Shown: positions 37,254-46,093 of the stretch, in pieces
Position numbering within the stretch: position 1 is the first letter of the stretch
Layout: each line of letters begins with the position of its first letter
Assembly (NCBI GenBank): GCA_031285845.1
Contig: JAITVK010000007.1
Location: forward strand, 108,348 to 172,347
Direction of reading: 5' to 3'
Origin: Propionibacteriaceae bacterium
Lineage (GTDB): Bacteria > Actinomycetota > Actinomycetes > Propionibacteriales > Propionibacteriaceae
Length of the DNA: 64,000 bases
Notes under the pieces: model-generated
Databases searched by the model: none
What the model saw: only the letters and a program-made list of their open reading frames with translations
What the model was told of the DNA's origin: nothing
Position numbers and translations under genes: made by a program

Positions 37254-38387
37254 GTGGCACAACGTGGATGGTATCCAGATCCGGCCGGGGAACCGGGCAT
37301 GTTCCGCTACTGGGATGGCGCGTCGTGGTCGGCGACCGTGTCACCGACCCCATTGCCTGGACCACCCTCACCCATCGGAGCCCCACCACCACCGCCTGCC
37401 GCCGGGTCGGCGGGTTCGACGTGGTTCACAACGCCGACCTCAGGCCAGTCGGCGAACACGACAGCGCAGAACGGCAATCCCCAAGGCGTCCCGCCCGCTA
37501 GCGGCGGGTCCCAAGGCGCTCAACCAGTCGGCGGGGCGGTGCCAAGCTTCGGACCAGGTTCGTCCGCGCCGAGCGTCGGCGGTTACGACCCGACCCGGCC
37601 GATCGTGATGGGTTCCGCCCCGGGGGCCATCGACCAGTCGACCTCGACCGCGTACCACCAATTCCAGGCGATGGACGCCGCCAAGGCGAAGAAGCCCGTG
37701 GGAATGTGGGTCACGATCGGGGTCGGCGTGGTCATTCTCGCGCTGATCGTGTGGGCCGCGACCCGAATCTTCGGCGGAACGTCAGGCGGTGGCCAGACTG
37801 ATCAACCGATCCCCAACCCCACCGTTCAAACCTGTCCCAATCCCCCCGCCTCCGTCGAGCGGGCCGATCATCCCAGCGATGGTCGCGTCTATGGTGGTCA
37901 GTTGTCTTTCCCGAAGCTGGGCCAACCGTGGTCCGACGTGCGCGTCGGCGAAGACCGCATCCCCTTCGGTCGCGACACCGCTGAACAAGACATTGTCATT
38001 CATGCCAACTACGACGGTTTGTCCAGTTGGGTCGCCTCCGTGGTGGTGGGCGAGTTGAACGCCGGTGACGGCTTCTACGCTCCCAAACAAGCCTCTGAGA
38101 TCGTCAACCGCTGCATCTTCGGCGCTTTCTACGGTGACACGGCCGTTCAGGCCGAGACCCTGAAGTCGGAAGCGTACTCCGTGGACGGCTTCGACGGTTG
38201 GATCACCGAGACCAACCTGTCCTTCTCGATCCCCAACTTGGCGACGACGTCCGAGAAAGCCATCGTCATCATCGTCCAAACCTCGGCCATGTCCAGTTCG
38301 ATCTTCTACGCGTCAATCCCCAATGACGCTGAACAGTACCTACCCGATGTCGAGCAAGCGATCGCAGGACTTCACGTCACCCGATGA
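37254..38387 (+). CDS. DUF2510 membrane protein
   Basis: 377 residues from GTG 37254 (AAGGGAGA upstream). It opens with the DUF2510 motif RGWYPDPAGEPGMFRYWDGASWSA, common in actinobacterial membrane proteins, followed by ~120 residues rich in Pro/Gly/Ser/Ala, one membrane helix (about residues 145-166) and an extracellular domain with two Cys (QTCPNPP, NRCIFGAF). The function of the outer domain is unknown. It converges on the L,D-transpeptidase gene. Confidence 0.85.
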   Translation: MAQRGWYPDPAGEPGMFRYWDGASWSATVSPTPLPGPPSPIGAPPPPPAAGSAGSTWFTTPTSGQSANTTAQNGNPQGVPPASGGSQGAQPVGGAVPSFGPGSSAPSVGGYDPTRPIVMGSAPGAIDQSTSTAYHQFQAMDAAKAKKPVGMWVTIGVGVVILALIVWAATRIFGGTSGGGQTDQPIPNPTVQTCPNPPASVERADHPSDGRVYGGQLSFPKLGQPWSDVRVGEDRIPFGRDTAEQDIVIHANYDGLSSWVASVVVGELNAGDGFYAPKQASEIVNRCIFGAFYGDTAVQAETLKSEAYSVDGFDGWITETNLSFSIPNLATTSEKAIVIIVQTSAMSSSIFYASIPNDAEQYLPDVEQAIAGLHVTR

Positions 38388-38457
38388 CCTGGGCGCAGTT
38401 CCGACTCCGACTCTCAGGCAGTCCGTCCACCGCCACTCGGTCGGCGACTGCCACCAC

Positions 38458-40827
38458 TCAGTCGTGGACGACGACCATCGTGCCGTATTCGATCCAGTCG
38501 TACATGACTTTGGCCTGCGCCACCGGGATGCCGACGCAGCCATGCGAAGCCGCCTGGCCCATCTGCGTGACCCAGTAGTTGCCATGCAGTCCGATGTCGC
38601 CGTTGAAGTACGCGATCCACGGCACATCCTCTTGCTCATAGCCTTCGCCGCGCATCGTCTGCTTCTCGAGCTTCCAATACACCTTGAAGATTCCGGTGTA
38701 AGTCGGGGTGGCCGGACGCCCAATGACCACCGACCAGGTGCCCAAGTTCGTGGTTCCTTCCCACCGAGTGACCGTGAAGTTGGAGCGATTGACTTCGACC
38801 CATTTGGCTCCGCCAGCCGTCAAATACTCCGGGTCCATCGGCACGTTCTCACTGGTGTGAGGTTGTGTGGCGACATCCACGGTGACCGTGCCAGACTGGT
38901 CGGTCATCATGGCGCTGGCGATCCCCGCCTTGACTTTGGCCGGATCGACCACGGTCGTCCCATCATGGCCCTCGCGCTTGACGCCGAGCGTGGCGCCCGA
39001 CGGCGACATCATGACTTGGCGTGACTCAGTCTGTTTGGTGAAGTGCTCGGTCAAGATGGCGTCCACATCGGTCGACAGTTTGGCCTGGTCGACGTCACGG
39101 TTGATCGTGCCCGCTTCGAGGTCCTGACTGAAAACCGTCCATGAGGCGACCTGGGACGGTTCGACGGTAATGTCTTCACCGGCCCCGGTCAACACCACGG
39201 GCTTGGCCAACTGCTGATTGGCGGTGTCCACCGTTTTCTGAGCAGTCGCGTCCGTGATGGCGGGTTCTTCGGGCACCGTCGGGATCTCCAAGGTCTGACC
39301 GAACCCCTGCCCTTCCGCCAGCGCCTGTGTGGCCGCGGCGACATCGGCTTGAGCGCCTGGCTTGGCTGCCACGACGACGAACTTCTGCTGGTCAGCGTCG
39401 TAGGCCGCCCCGGCCGGAACCGACCGCTGGTCGTCGGCCACGAACGTCTCATTGAGGTAGTTTTGCAGCCGCTCCTGGTCGATCGCCATCGCCAAAGGCA
39501 CGTTCTTCGGCTTGAACGGGCTGTAACGTTCCATGACCGCCTCGCCGCCGCCCGCTGCCATGACATTGGTGACCGTCTGCGCCACATCGAACGTCAACCC
39601 AAGCTCGTCGGCCGAACCCGTGGCCGTACGCTCCCCTAGTCGAAGATCAACTGAATAGTTGTCGGCTAACGTCACAGCCACGTCATGGACCTGCGCGGCG
39701 CTGAAACCGCTGACGTCACGACCGGCCAACTGAGTGCCCGGTTTGGCGTGACTCTCGAAGTAGGCCGCGCCGACCGCGCCAGTGCCGCCTACCAGCACCA
39801 CAGCGGTGACGACGCCGACCACCGTGGTCATGACCGCCGAAGCCCAACGATTCTTTCCCGCCGGCTGCTTGGGCGCGACTGGGGCGATGACTGAGGCTTG
39901 GCCAGGTTGAGTCCGCGAACTGTTGGGCGCTCCGCCAGGTTGAGTTGACTGGTCGGGGGCGGCTGGGACGAAGCCGACGACGTTCTCCCATGGTGGGTTG
40001 GCGTCATCAATGGTCGGCGTCACCGGATCGGTTGGGGTCGAAGACTCGGGGGTAGTCATCGCTTCCTTTGTTTGAGATATCATACTAACATCGTCGGCGG
40101 GAACACCGACCACCGGTGAAACTGACTCGACCTCAGATTCGTCAGCCGAATCCGTCCCAGCGACGACGACAGCTTCCCGCACGGTCTGATCTGAGGCGCC
40201 TGAAGCGCCCTGGCTCTCGACCTGTGGGGTCTCTGGTTGCTGGATCGTGGCTTGCGGGTCGTCGGGTCGCACAATTCCGGGCTGCGGGATCGTGGTGTCT
40301 TTCTGGGTTGCCGCCACCGACATCGACTGGTCGGCTCCGACCAGTTCGGATGGCGTCGCGGGTTCTTCGGCCACGGCGATGTGCTCTGGGTTTCCCAAGG
40401 GTTCATTCGGTGACTGGGTGTCGACCACGTAGGCCTCCAGGGGCGCGCCATTCGACTCCACGGAGTCATTCCCGGTTGAACCGGGATTCGACGCCACGTC
40501 ATCGGGAGTCGCAGGTGTCGCCTCTCCGAGCGATTCGGCCCCGACCAACGGTCGTACGCCCTGGGATTCGCCTGTCAGATCTGCGGCGCCAGGAGAATCG
40601 ATCTGACCGTCGGCGCCCAGACTCGGGCGTGTCGCCCCGCCCACGTTCTCGGCGTCCACCGGCTCGAGGCCGTCAGTTCCCCTTGCGACATCGTGGTTTG
40701 ACTCGGGGACGACCGCCGGCGCCTCGATCGAAGACACATCGCTGGTCGACTCCCCGTCGACGCCTGATTCGGGCATCACTTCATCATGGTTCGCACTCGT
40801 ATCCACTTTGCGCCAGCGAAACACCAT
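38458..40827 (-). CDS. L,D-transpeptidase with long disordered cytosolic region
   Basis: 789 residues from ATG 40827 (AAAGGAG upstream). Residues 1-325 are acidic, low-complexity and presumably cytosolic; a membrane helix (WASAVMTTVVGVVTAVVLVGG) is next, then two PG_binding_4-type repeats and a C-terminal YkuD domain with WVEVNRSNFTVTRWEG and the catalytic GLHGNYWVTQMGQAASHGCVGIP (His and Cys present). YkuD enzymes form 3-3 cross-links in peptidoglycan or attach proteins to it. The cytosolic part is unusually long. Promoter TATACT lies near 40917. Confidence 0.9.
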   Translation of the reverse strand: MVFRWRKVDTSANHDEVMPESGVDGESTSDVSSIEAPAVVPESNHDVARGTDGLEPVDAENVGGATRPSLGADGQIDSPGAADLTGESQGVRPLVGAESLGEATPATPDDVASNPGSTGNDSVESNGAPLEAYVVDTQSPNEPLGNPEHIAVAEEPATPSELVGADQSMSVAATQKDTTIPQPGIVRPDDPQATIQQPETPQVESQGASGASDQTVREAVVVAGTDSADESEVESVSPVVGVPADDVSMISQTKEAMTTPESSTPTDPVTPTIDDANPPWENVVGFVPAAPDQSTQPGGAPNSSRTQPGQASVIAPVAPKQPAGKNRWASAVMTTVVGVVTAVVLVGGTGAVGAAYFESHAKPGTQLAGRDVSGFSAAQVHDVAVTLADNYSVDLRLGERTATGSADELGLTFDVAQTVTNVMAAGGGEAVMERYSPFKPKNVPLAMAIDQERLQNYLNETFVADDQRSVPAGAAYDADQQKFVVVAAKPGAQADVAAATQALAEGQGFGQTLEIPTVPEEPAITDATAQKTVDTANQQLAKPVVLTGAGEDITVEPSQVASWTVFSQDLEAGTINRDVDQAKLSTDVDAILTEHFTKQTESRQVMMSPSGATLGVKREGHDGTTVVDPAKVKAGIASAMMTDQSGTVTVDVATQPHTSENVPMDPEYLTAGGAKWVEVNRSNFTVTRWEGTTNLGTWSVVIGRPATPTYTGIFKVYWKLEKQTMRGEGYEQEDVPWIAYFNGDIGLHGNYWVTQMGQAASHGCVGIPVAQAKVMYDWIEYGTMVVVHD

Positions 40828-41223
40828 CGCTCCTTTCCCAGGACAGCCTCAATCCCACTGGCAGCACGCAGTCGGGGAAGGTGCCACTGACAGCGATCAC
40901 AGCGACGTCTGTGTCAGTATACCCTGTGAGGTTAGCCCGATGGTGTCTGAACCTCCGGTCAGCCCTCGCCGACTCACACTGACCACCCCAGACGTGCCGC
41001 CCGCTCGGAGCAGATTCCCCCGCTACTCGCCCCGCTTGTGTCCGCGAACCCCAAGCCACTTGAGGATTGAGCCGACGCGGGTCAGCCATGTGGTGAACCC
41101 GCGCCGTACTTCTCATGTCATCAGGATCGACCCGACCACATGCAATTAACAATACCGGTTAGCCTGAGCATCATCGTGCGTGCCCGTGCCTGACTTCGGC
41201 CCCGGCCCAGTATGCTCGTATCT
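40828..41223. other. Intergenic region between divergent LDT and VapB-like genes
   Basis: No convincing coding frame. The left part carries the L,D-transpeptidase 5' UTR, with the -10 candidate TATACT and an AAAGGAG site. The right end carries TATGCT (41211-41216), 7 nt before the GTG of the next gene. The middle ~200 bp shows nothing I can name. Confidence 0.6.
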
Positions 41224-41544
41224 GTGATTTTCAAAGAAGTCGGCGAGGGCAGGCCATACCCGAGCACCAATCTCAGTCTGCGCCAATGGGCCACCATTGA
41301 ACCACGAGAGGTTCGCCTCGACGAACTCATCACAACCAAAGCCACATTAGACCTGCACACGTTGCTGGCCGACGATTCCACCCTATACGGCGACCTTTTC
41401 CCTCACGTCGTGGCGTGGAGAGGCGACCTCTACCTCGAAGACGGGTTGCAGCGCACGCTGCGCGCCGCGCTCCAGGGCCGGTACGTCATCCATGCCCGGG
41501 TGCTCGACGAAGCCACCATCACAAGAATCGGACAAGGTGAGTAG
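41224..41544 (+). CDS. Conserved actinobacterial protein, often labelled VapB-family antitoxin
   Basis: 106 residues from GTG 41224; TATGCT is 7 nt upstream, so a leaderless start. It reads VIFKEVGEGRPYPSTNLSLRQWATIEPREVRLDELITTKATLDL and later YGDLFPHVVAWRGDLYLEDGLQRTLRAALQGR. The family is widespread in actinobacteria next to a LytR_C gene, as here (the next gene starts one base after this stop). No VapC-type PIN toxin is adjacent, so an antitoxin role is doubtful. The real role is unknown. Confidence 0.75.
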   Translation: MIFKEVGEGRPYPSTNLSLRQWATIEPREVRLDELITTKATLDLHTLLADDSTLYGDLFPHVVAWRGDLYLEDGLQRTLRAALQGRYVIHARVLDEATITRIGQGE

Positions 41545-41545
41545 T

Positions 41546-42124
41546 GTGAATCCTCCAAAGCTGATGCGGACGCTGTCCACCCCCATCACGTTGATCGTCC
41601 TGCTCGGATTGCTGGCCGCCGGGGCGATCTGGGGCTACAAAGCCGTCACAGCCAAAGTCCCGGTCACCCCACCGCCGCCGTGCGTCACTCTGCCCATGAC
41701 CGATCTGCTGACCTCCTCGGTCACGGTGAACGTTTACAACGGGGGCACGACCCGCGGTTTGGCGTCCAGTGTGTCCGAGGCGCTGAAACAGGGCGGCTTC
41801 CTCATCGGCAAGGTCGACAACACTGACGAGCGGACGTACGGCGCCACCATCGTCGGAGCGGCCGCTGACAACCCCGAGGTTCAATTGGCGGCGGCCTGGT
41901 TCGTCAATCCGCAGATTCGCGCCGACGATCGTCCAGATCACTCGGTCGACGTGCTGCTCGGCGCCGACTTCGTTCAAGCGACGGGGATGATCATCCCTGG
42001 TCCGGCGAGCGTGGCCCTGCCCTCGGGCGAGGTCTGTCTGCCTGCGTCAGCGACTCCGACACCGGTGGCCGACGCCGCGCAGCCCACCGACGCGGCCGCT
42101 CAACCCACCGACACTCCCACCTGA
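41546..42124 (+). CDS. LytR C-terminal domain (LytR_C) membrane protein
   Basis: 192 residues from GTG 41546, one base after the previous stop. An N-terminal membrane helix (LIVLLGLLAAGAIWGYKAV) is followed by a LytR_C domain: SVTVNVYNGGTTRGLASSVSEALKQGGF. A Thr/Pro/Ala-rich tail with AAQPTD repeats ends the protein. LytR_C domains accompany LCP phosphotransferases that attach polymers to peptidoglycan, but the catalytic LCP domain is missing here. It is probably co-transcribed with the VapB-like gene. Confidence 0.85.
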   Translation: MNPPKLMRTLSTPITLIVLLGLLAAGAIWGYKAVTAKVPVTPPPPCVTLPMTDLLTSSVTVNVYNGGTTRGLASSVSEALKQGGFLIGKVDNTDERTYGATIVGAAADNPEVQLAAAWFVNPQIRADDRPDHSVDVLLGADFVQATGMIIPGPASVALPSGEVCLPASATPTPVADAAQPTDAAAQPTDTPT

Positions 42125-42138
42125 GGACGACCACCGAA

Positions 42139-44013
42139 TCAGTGCTTGGGCAAGCCCACCCGGCGAATCACCATCGAACTAGCCAACGTGACCGCGACCA
42201 TCCCGGCGCTGATGCTGACGGTCGCACCCGAAGACGACACGGTGTCGATCCATGTCGACTCCGCCGCGCCTGAGTCGTCGGTGCTCGTGTCGGTGGCCGT
42301 GGGCGGACGTGTGCTGGTGGCACTCGGCGCGCTCGGCGCCACCGATGTCACAGGCGCTGCAGGTGTCTCGGATGGCGGCTGGGCCGACTCCGCGTTGGCC
42401 ACCTCGATCGGTTGCTCAGCGGACTGCTCTTCCGGCTGATCATCTCCACCACCGGGTGGCACCGGCTCAACCAGCGGCTCGTCGGTGGTTGGAGCCGAGT
42501 CAATCGCAGACGGGTCCACGATTGAGGTGTCTCCCCCGGCGTCAGACGTACTCGCTGAGGTCGTCGGCGGCTGCAGATCCGTGCTGAGGCTCGACTGCGG
42601 AGTCCGCGACACCGACGGTCGGACGAGACCACCTGAACCACCCGCCGTGGGACGACTCGACGGGGAATCCGATCGACTGACCGTGGGAGACGAAGGCAGT
42701 CCGCCAGTCGGCGACCCGCTGAGGGTGGGACGAGACGGCGTCAGACTCGACGTCGGGGAACCAGTGGGCGTCAATGTCGGCCCCGTCGGGTGAACGGTCG
42801 GCGTCGGCCCGGTGGGACTGTGGGTTGCAGTCGGCCCAGTCGGCGTCACGGTCGGAGTCGGGTCAGTCGGCGTCACGGTCGAAGTCGGCCCAGTCGGCGT
42901 CGGGCCGGTCGGACTGGCCGTCGGCGTGGGTGTGACGCTCACCGAGGGTGTCGGGGTCGCGGTGACACTCGGAGTGTCACTTGCGCTTGGAGTGGCGCTG
43001 GGGCTCGGAGTGAGGCTCGGGGTGGAAGTGGTTCCGCTCGGAGTCGGCGTGACGCTCACCCCCACTGATGGGGTCACTGAGCTGCTGGGAGTCGGGGTAG
43101 TCGGCGTTCGGGTCGGCCAGGTCGGATCCCACGTCGGCCACGTGGGATCCCAGGTGGGCCACGTCGGATCCCACGTCGGGGTTGGCGATGTTGGGCGCGG
43201 CCCCGCCGTACTCGGTGTGAGGCTCTCCCCCGGCGTCGGGGAAGCGCTGGTCGTGGGGTCCGACGGCGACTCCGTACCCGAGCTGGACGGGGTCGCCGAA
43301 CTGTCAGACGGCGACGGCGAGACCCCACCAGACGGCGAACCCGTCGGCTCGACGGTGGGTGTGGGATCCACCGACTCGGAGGGACTGGGCGAGACCGACA
43401 CACTGCCAGGCCCGGTTGGCGTCGATGACACGGTCGGGCTGGTCGACCAGGTCGGCGTGTCTGACGGCTCGACAGTGGGTGTGGGCTCATCGGTCGGTTC
43501 CGGTGACACCCCCGACGTGTCCGAATCGGTCGGGGTGGGAGAGGTCGACTGGCCTGGTGTGGACGTCGGATCCTGGGTCGGCGGGTCGTCGGGACAGTGC
43601 CAGAAATGCCCCGGCCACCAGTTCTCATCCGGCCAGCACCACGGCCACCGGGGACCAATGAATTCATCGATCGATGGAAGCCCCGCCGCCCGTATGATCG
43701 GAGAGGGGGTCGCCGCCGACGAGCCGGCCGATGGAGAAGAGCCGGTCGCCGAATCAGTACGGACGCCAGCCGACGGGCACGGACCGACAGTGGCCCAACC
43801 ATGCTCGGGGACGATCAACGGATTGTCGAAAGCCCGGTCATCCGAGGACTCGCCTCCAATCGAGAATCCCCGGATTTGACTGCACTCAATGCTGCTTTGT
43901 CTCGGAATGGTGGTGGCGTCATCTCGGGGTGGAGTCGCCGCCGCGACGGCTGCGGAACCCAGAGCCAGCAGGCCGACAAGCGCGCCGATAAACAGTGATC
44001 GCCCAATCGCCAT
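42139..44013 (-). CDS. Ser/Thr/Pro-rich mucin-like surface protein
   Basis: 624 residues from ATG 44013. A signal peptide (MAIGRSLFIGALVGLLALGSAAVAAA) is followed by ~90 residues with a Trp/Pro-rich patch and Cys pairs, then ~350 residues of Thr/Pro/Ser repeats such as PTPT, VTPTP and TGPTPT, including three units of a 7-residue repeat containing DPTWPTW. A C-terminal hydrophobic segment (ISAGMVAVTLASSMVI) with a basic RRVGLPKH tail probably anchors it in the membrane; no LPXTG motif is seen. The extended stalk is an obvious candidate for Pmt O-mannosylation. Similar proteins act as adhesins or envelope spacers. Confidence 0.8.
   Translation of the reverse strand: MAIGRSLFIGALVGLLALGSAAVAAATPPRDDATTIPRQSSIECSQIRGFSIGGESSDDRAFDNPLIVPEHGWATVGPCPSAGVRTDSATGSSPSAGSSAATPSPIIRAAGLPSIDEFIGPRWPWCWPDENWWPGHFWHCPDDPPTQDPTSTPGQSTSPTPTDSDTSGVSPEPTDEPTPTVEPSDTPTWSTSPTVSSTPTGPGSVSVSPSPSESVDPTPTVEPTGSPSGGVSPSPSDSSATPSSSGTESPSDPTTSASPTPGESLTPSTAGPRPTSPTPTWDPTWPTWDPTWPTWDPTWPTRTPTTPTPSSSVTPSVGVSVTPTPSGTTSTPSLTPSPSATPSASDTPSVTATPTPSVSVTPTPTASPTGPTPTGPTSTVTPTDPTPTVTPTGPTATHSPTGPTPTVHPTGPTLTPTGSPTSSLTPSRPTLSGSPTGGLPSSPTVSRSDSPSSRPTAGGSGGLVRPSVSRTPQSSLSTDLQPPTTSASTSDAGGDTSIVDPSAIDSAPTTDEPLVEPVPPGGGDDQPEEQSAEQPIEVANAESAQPPSETPAAPVTSVAPSAPSATSTRPPTATDTSTDDSGAAESTWIDTVSSSGATVSISAGMVAVTLASSMVIRRVGLPKH
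43115..43177 (-). repeat. Three 21-bp tandem units coding for a Thr-Trp-Asp-Pro repeat
   Basis: Units at 43115-43135, 43136-43156 and 43157-43177 encode successive DPTWPTW-type heptapeptides in the surface protein. Third-position differences between units show that they are not a fresh amplification. Confidence 0.8.
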
Positions 44014-44167
44014 TTACCCCTCCCCAAGTTCTCCCATAGTCTAAACGAAAACCGGGATGCGAGCACGACGAAATAACCAGAAATCTTCACCGATCTTGCG
44101 TGATGTCCACCGGAGTTCCTCAACCGGGTCGTACGGCGAATGCTCAGCGCCGCTCGGCGACAAGCGC

Positions 44168-45469
44168 TCAGACCCAGCCCAGGACGAAATACCTCAGCCA
44201 CACGTACAACCAGGCGACGGCGACGGTGACCGCAGTGACAATCAGTCCGTACTTGGTGAACCTCCAGAAGCTGATGGGACGTCCCCACTTGGCCGCCACA
44301 CCAAGAACGACGACATTCGCTCCAGCCGCAACTGCTGTTGTGTTTCCACCGAGGTCCGCGCCGAAGATGAACGCCCACCACAGCGGCGACTCGGCGCCCG
44401 CGTGGCCAGTGGAGGCCACCATCTGCGCCACGACCGGAGTCATGGCCGTGGTGTACGGAATGTTGTCCACGATGGCGCCCACGACAGCGGAGAACACCAA
44501 CAAACCACTGGCGCCGGCCAACTCGTTGCCCGCCATGATGTCGGCTGCCACACGACCGATCGAACTGATGACGCCAACCTCGACCAGTGCGCCGACTAGG
44601 ACGAACAGCGCCATGAAGAACGCCAACGTCATCCACTCGACCTCACCGAGGAATTCTTTCGGCGTCGTCCGACTCGTCAAAACCATCGCGCCCGCGCCCA
44701 GCAGCGCGATGATCGACGGGTCGACATGGATCACAGTGTGCAGACCGAACGCGACCATCGTCAACCCCAGGACGACCAGACAGCGGATCAACAGGGCACG
44801 ATCTTCGATCGCGTCACCCGGATGCAAACCCTCCAGCATCTCGTCGACATCGACGTGGACTCGCAACTTCCGACGGAACAGCACACGCAACAGCAGCACC
44901 AAGATGACCAACAGTGCCAAGCACAGCGGCAGCGACTGGATCAGGAAGTCATTGAAGGTCAACTCAGCCCGAGAAGCGATGATGATATTCGGCGGATCCG
45001 CGATCAGGGTCGACAGGCCGCCGATGTTCGCCGTCAAAATCAGAGCGATCAGGTGCGGCATCGGATCGATCCGCAGCCGCTGACACACCGACAGCGTCAC
45101 CGGGGTCACCAGCAGGACAGTGGTGACATTGTCCAGAATCGGCGAGAAGGCGGCCGTGACCAAGATGAGCAGCAGCATCAAGCGCGCAGGGTTGCCACCA
45201 GACGTACGAGCGGCCCACAACGCGATGAACTCGAACAAGCCGGTGTGCCGCAGAATCGACACGATGACCATCATGCCGAACAGCAGAAACAGCACGTTCC
45301 AGTCGACGCCGGTGTGGTGATTGAAGAAGGCGGTGTCGGCCCTGACAAGGCCAAGCAAAGTCATCGCGGCGACACCGCCCAGTGCAGCGGCGACCCGATG
45401 GACTTTCTCGGTCGCGATCAAAATGTAGCTGACCACGAACACGACAATGGCGGCGTAATACGCGAACAT
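44168..45469 (-). CDS. ArsB/NhaD-type anion or Na+/H+ transporter
   Basis: 433 residues, about 11-12 membrane segments. Two inverted-repeat hallmarks occur: SPILDNVTTVLLVTPVTL with NIGGLSTLIADPPNIIIA in the first half, and DNIPYTTAMTPVV with GADLGGNTTAVAAGANVVVLG in the second. These fit the ion-transporter superfamily that includes ArsB, NhaD and SLC13-like permeases. The transported ion cannot be assigned from sequence. No arsenic regulator or arsenate reductase is near, so arsenite efflux is not supported. A ~200-nt leader precedes the ATG. Confidence 0.85.
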   Translation of the reverse strand: MFAYYAAIVVFVVSYILIATEKVHRVAAALGGVAAMTLLGLVRADTAFFNHHTGVDWNVLFLLFGMMVIVSILRHTGLFEFIALWAARTSGGNPARLMLLLILVTAAFSPILDNVTTVLLVTPVTLSVCQRLRIDPMPHLIALILTANIGGLSTLIADPPNIIIASRAELTFNDFLIQSLPLCLALLVILVLLLRVLFRRKLRVHVDVDEMLEGLHPGDAIEDRALLIRCLVVLGLTMVAFGLHTVIHVDPSIIALLGAGAMVLTSRTTPKEFLGEVEWMTLAFFMALFVLVGALVEVGVISSIGRVAADIMAGNELAGASGLLVFSAVVGAIVDNIPYTTAMTPVVAQMVASTGHAGAESPLWWAFIFGADLGGNTTAVAAGANVVVLGVAAKWGRPISFWRFTKYGLIVTAVTVAVAWLYVWLRYFVLGWV

Positions 45470-45895
45470 GGTCGGTTCCTATCGTTCAGTTCTGAGGTCG
45501 TCGACCCCAGGATCGGAAGAAAGGCCGCCACCAAGATCGACACCGAGCAGTGAGGCCGACGAGCACGCCATGATGCGCCACAAGGATTCGGAACACCCAC
45601 TGCCTGTGCTCCGCCCCGGGTACTTGTCGCGATCTGGCCAGGACGGGGTTTCGATCATCGACCCTCGGTAGGCCAAACTCTAGCAAAGACCCTCAAGAAT
45701 TGCGAAATCAGGTATAGCGACGCTCTACCATGCTGCATGCGGACACCATCGTACGACCGAACACACCAGGACAGCCTCGAACCCGCTTGTCATCGGGTTC
45801 ACAGGACTTGGCGGAGGCGGTGTTTAGGGCAAACGCCCCGTCAACCGCACTCCTTCGCGCAGGTCACAAGAATCCTTCGGACTCTTGCACCTGCT
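45470..45895. other. Non-coding region: transporter leader and tRNA-Ser trailer
   Basis: On the minus strand the leader of the ArsB/NhaD-like gene contains an 8-bp hairpin with one G-U pair (CGGAGCAC...GTGTTCCG) and a possible long-range GCAGTG/CACTGC pairing. TAGAGT near 45678 may be its -10 box. The right half holds the trailer of tRNA-Ser, with an 8-bp stem (45867-45874 with 45880-45887), and a duplicated tRNA 3' end (separate entry). No gene is evident. Confidence 0.55.
45807..45822 (-). repeat. 16-bp duplicate of the tRNA-Ser 3' end
   Basis: CTTGGCGGAGGCGGTG at 45807-45822 repeats exactly at 45894-45909, where it covers the CCA end, acceptor strand and first T-arm base of tRNA-Ser(GCU). 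The two copies are 87 bp apart. Such duplications are typical att remnants of tRNA-targeted integration, though no integrase is present. Confidence 0.6.
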
Positions 45896-45989
45896 TGGCG
45901 GAGGCGGTGGGATTTGAACCCACGAGAGGATTGAAGTCCTCAACCCGCTTAGCAGGCGGGCGCCATAGACCGTACTAGGCGACGCCTCC
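45896..45989 (-). tRNA. tRNA-Ser (anticodon GCU)
   Basis: Reading the minus strand from 45989: acceptor GGAGGCG pairs with CGCCTCC, discriminator G and encoded CCA. The anticodon loop CTGCTAA between CCCGC and GCGGG gives GCU. A long variable arm (GAGGACTTCAATCCTC) and T-loop GGGTTCAAATCCC are typical for serine tRNA. It reads AGC and AGU codons. Confidence 0.95.
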
Positions 45990-46093
45990 ACTGGCCTGAC
46001 CAACTCTAGCGGGAACCAGGCGAACAAGGAAAACTGGGACGCTGGTGCGCGCGATCGCCCGACTGAGCCGATTCGTTGGTCGCACGCCAATCC

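Noticed and set aside
41224..41544. Toxin-antitoxin module
   Set aside because: No toxin gene on either side; the neighbour is a LytR_C envelope protein.
43115..43177. CRISPR-like array in the 21-bp tandem repeats
   Set aside because: Units abut with no spacers and are in-frame codons for a heptapeptide repeat.
42812..43879. Plus-strand Val/Gly-rich repeat protein opposite the mucin-like gene
   Set aside because: It is the antisense of the Thr/Pro codons; no signal peptide, whereas the minus-strand product has signal peptide and membrane anchor.
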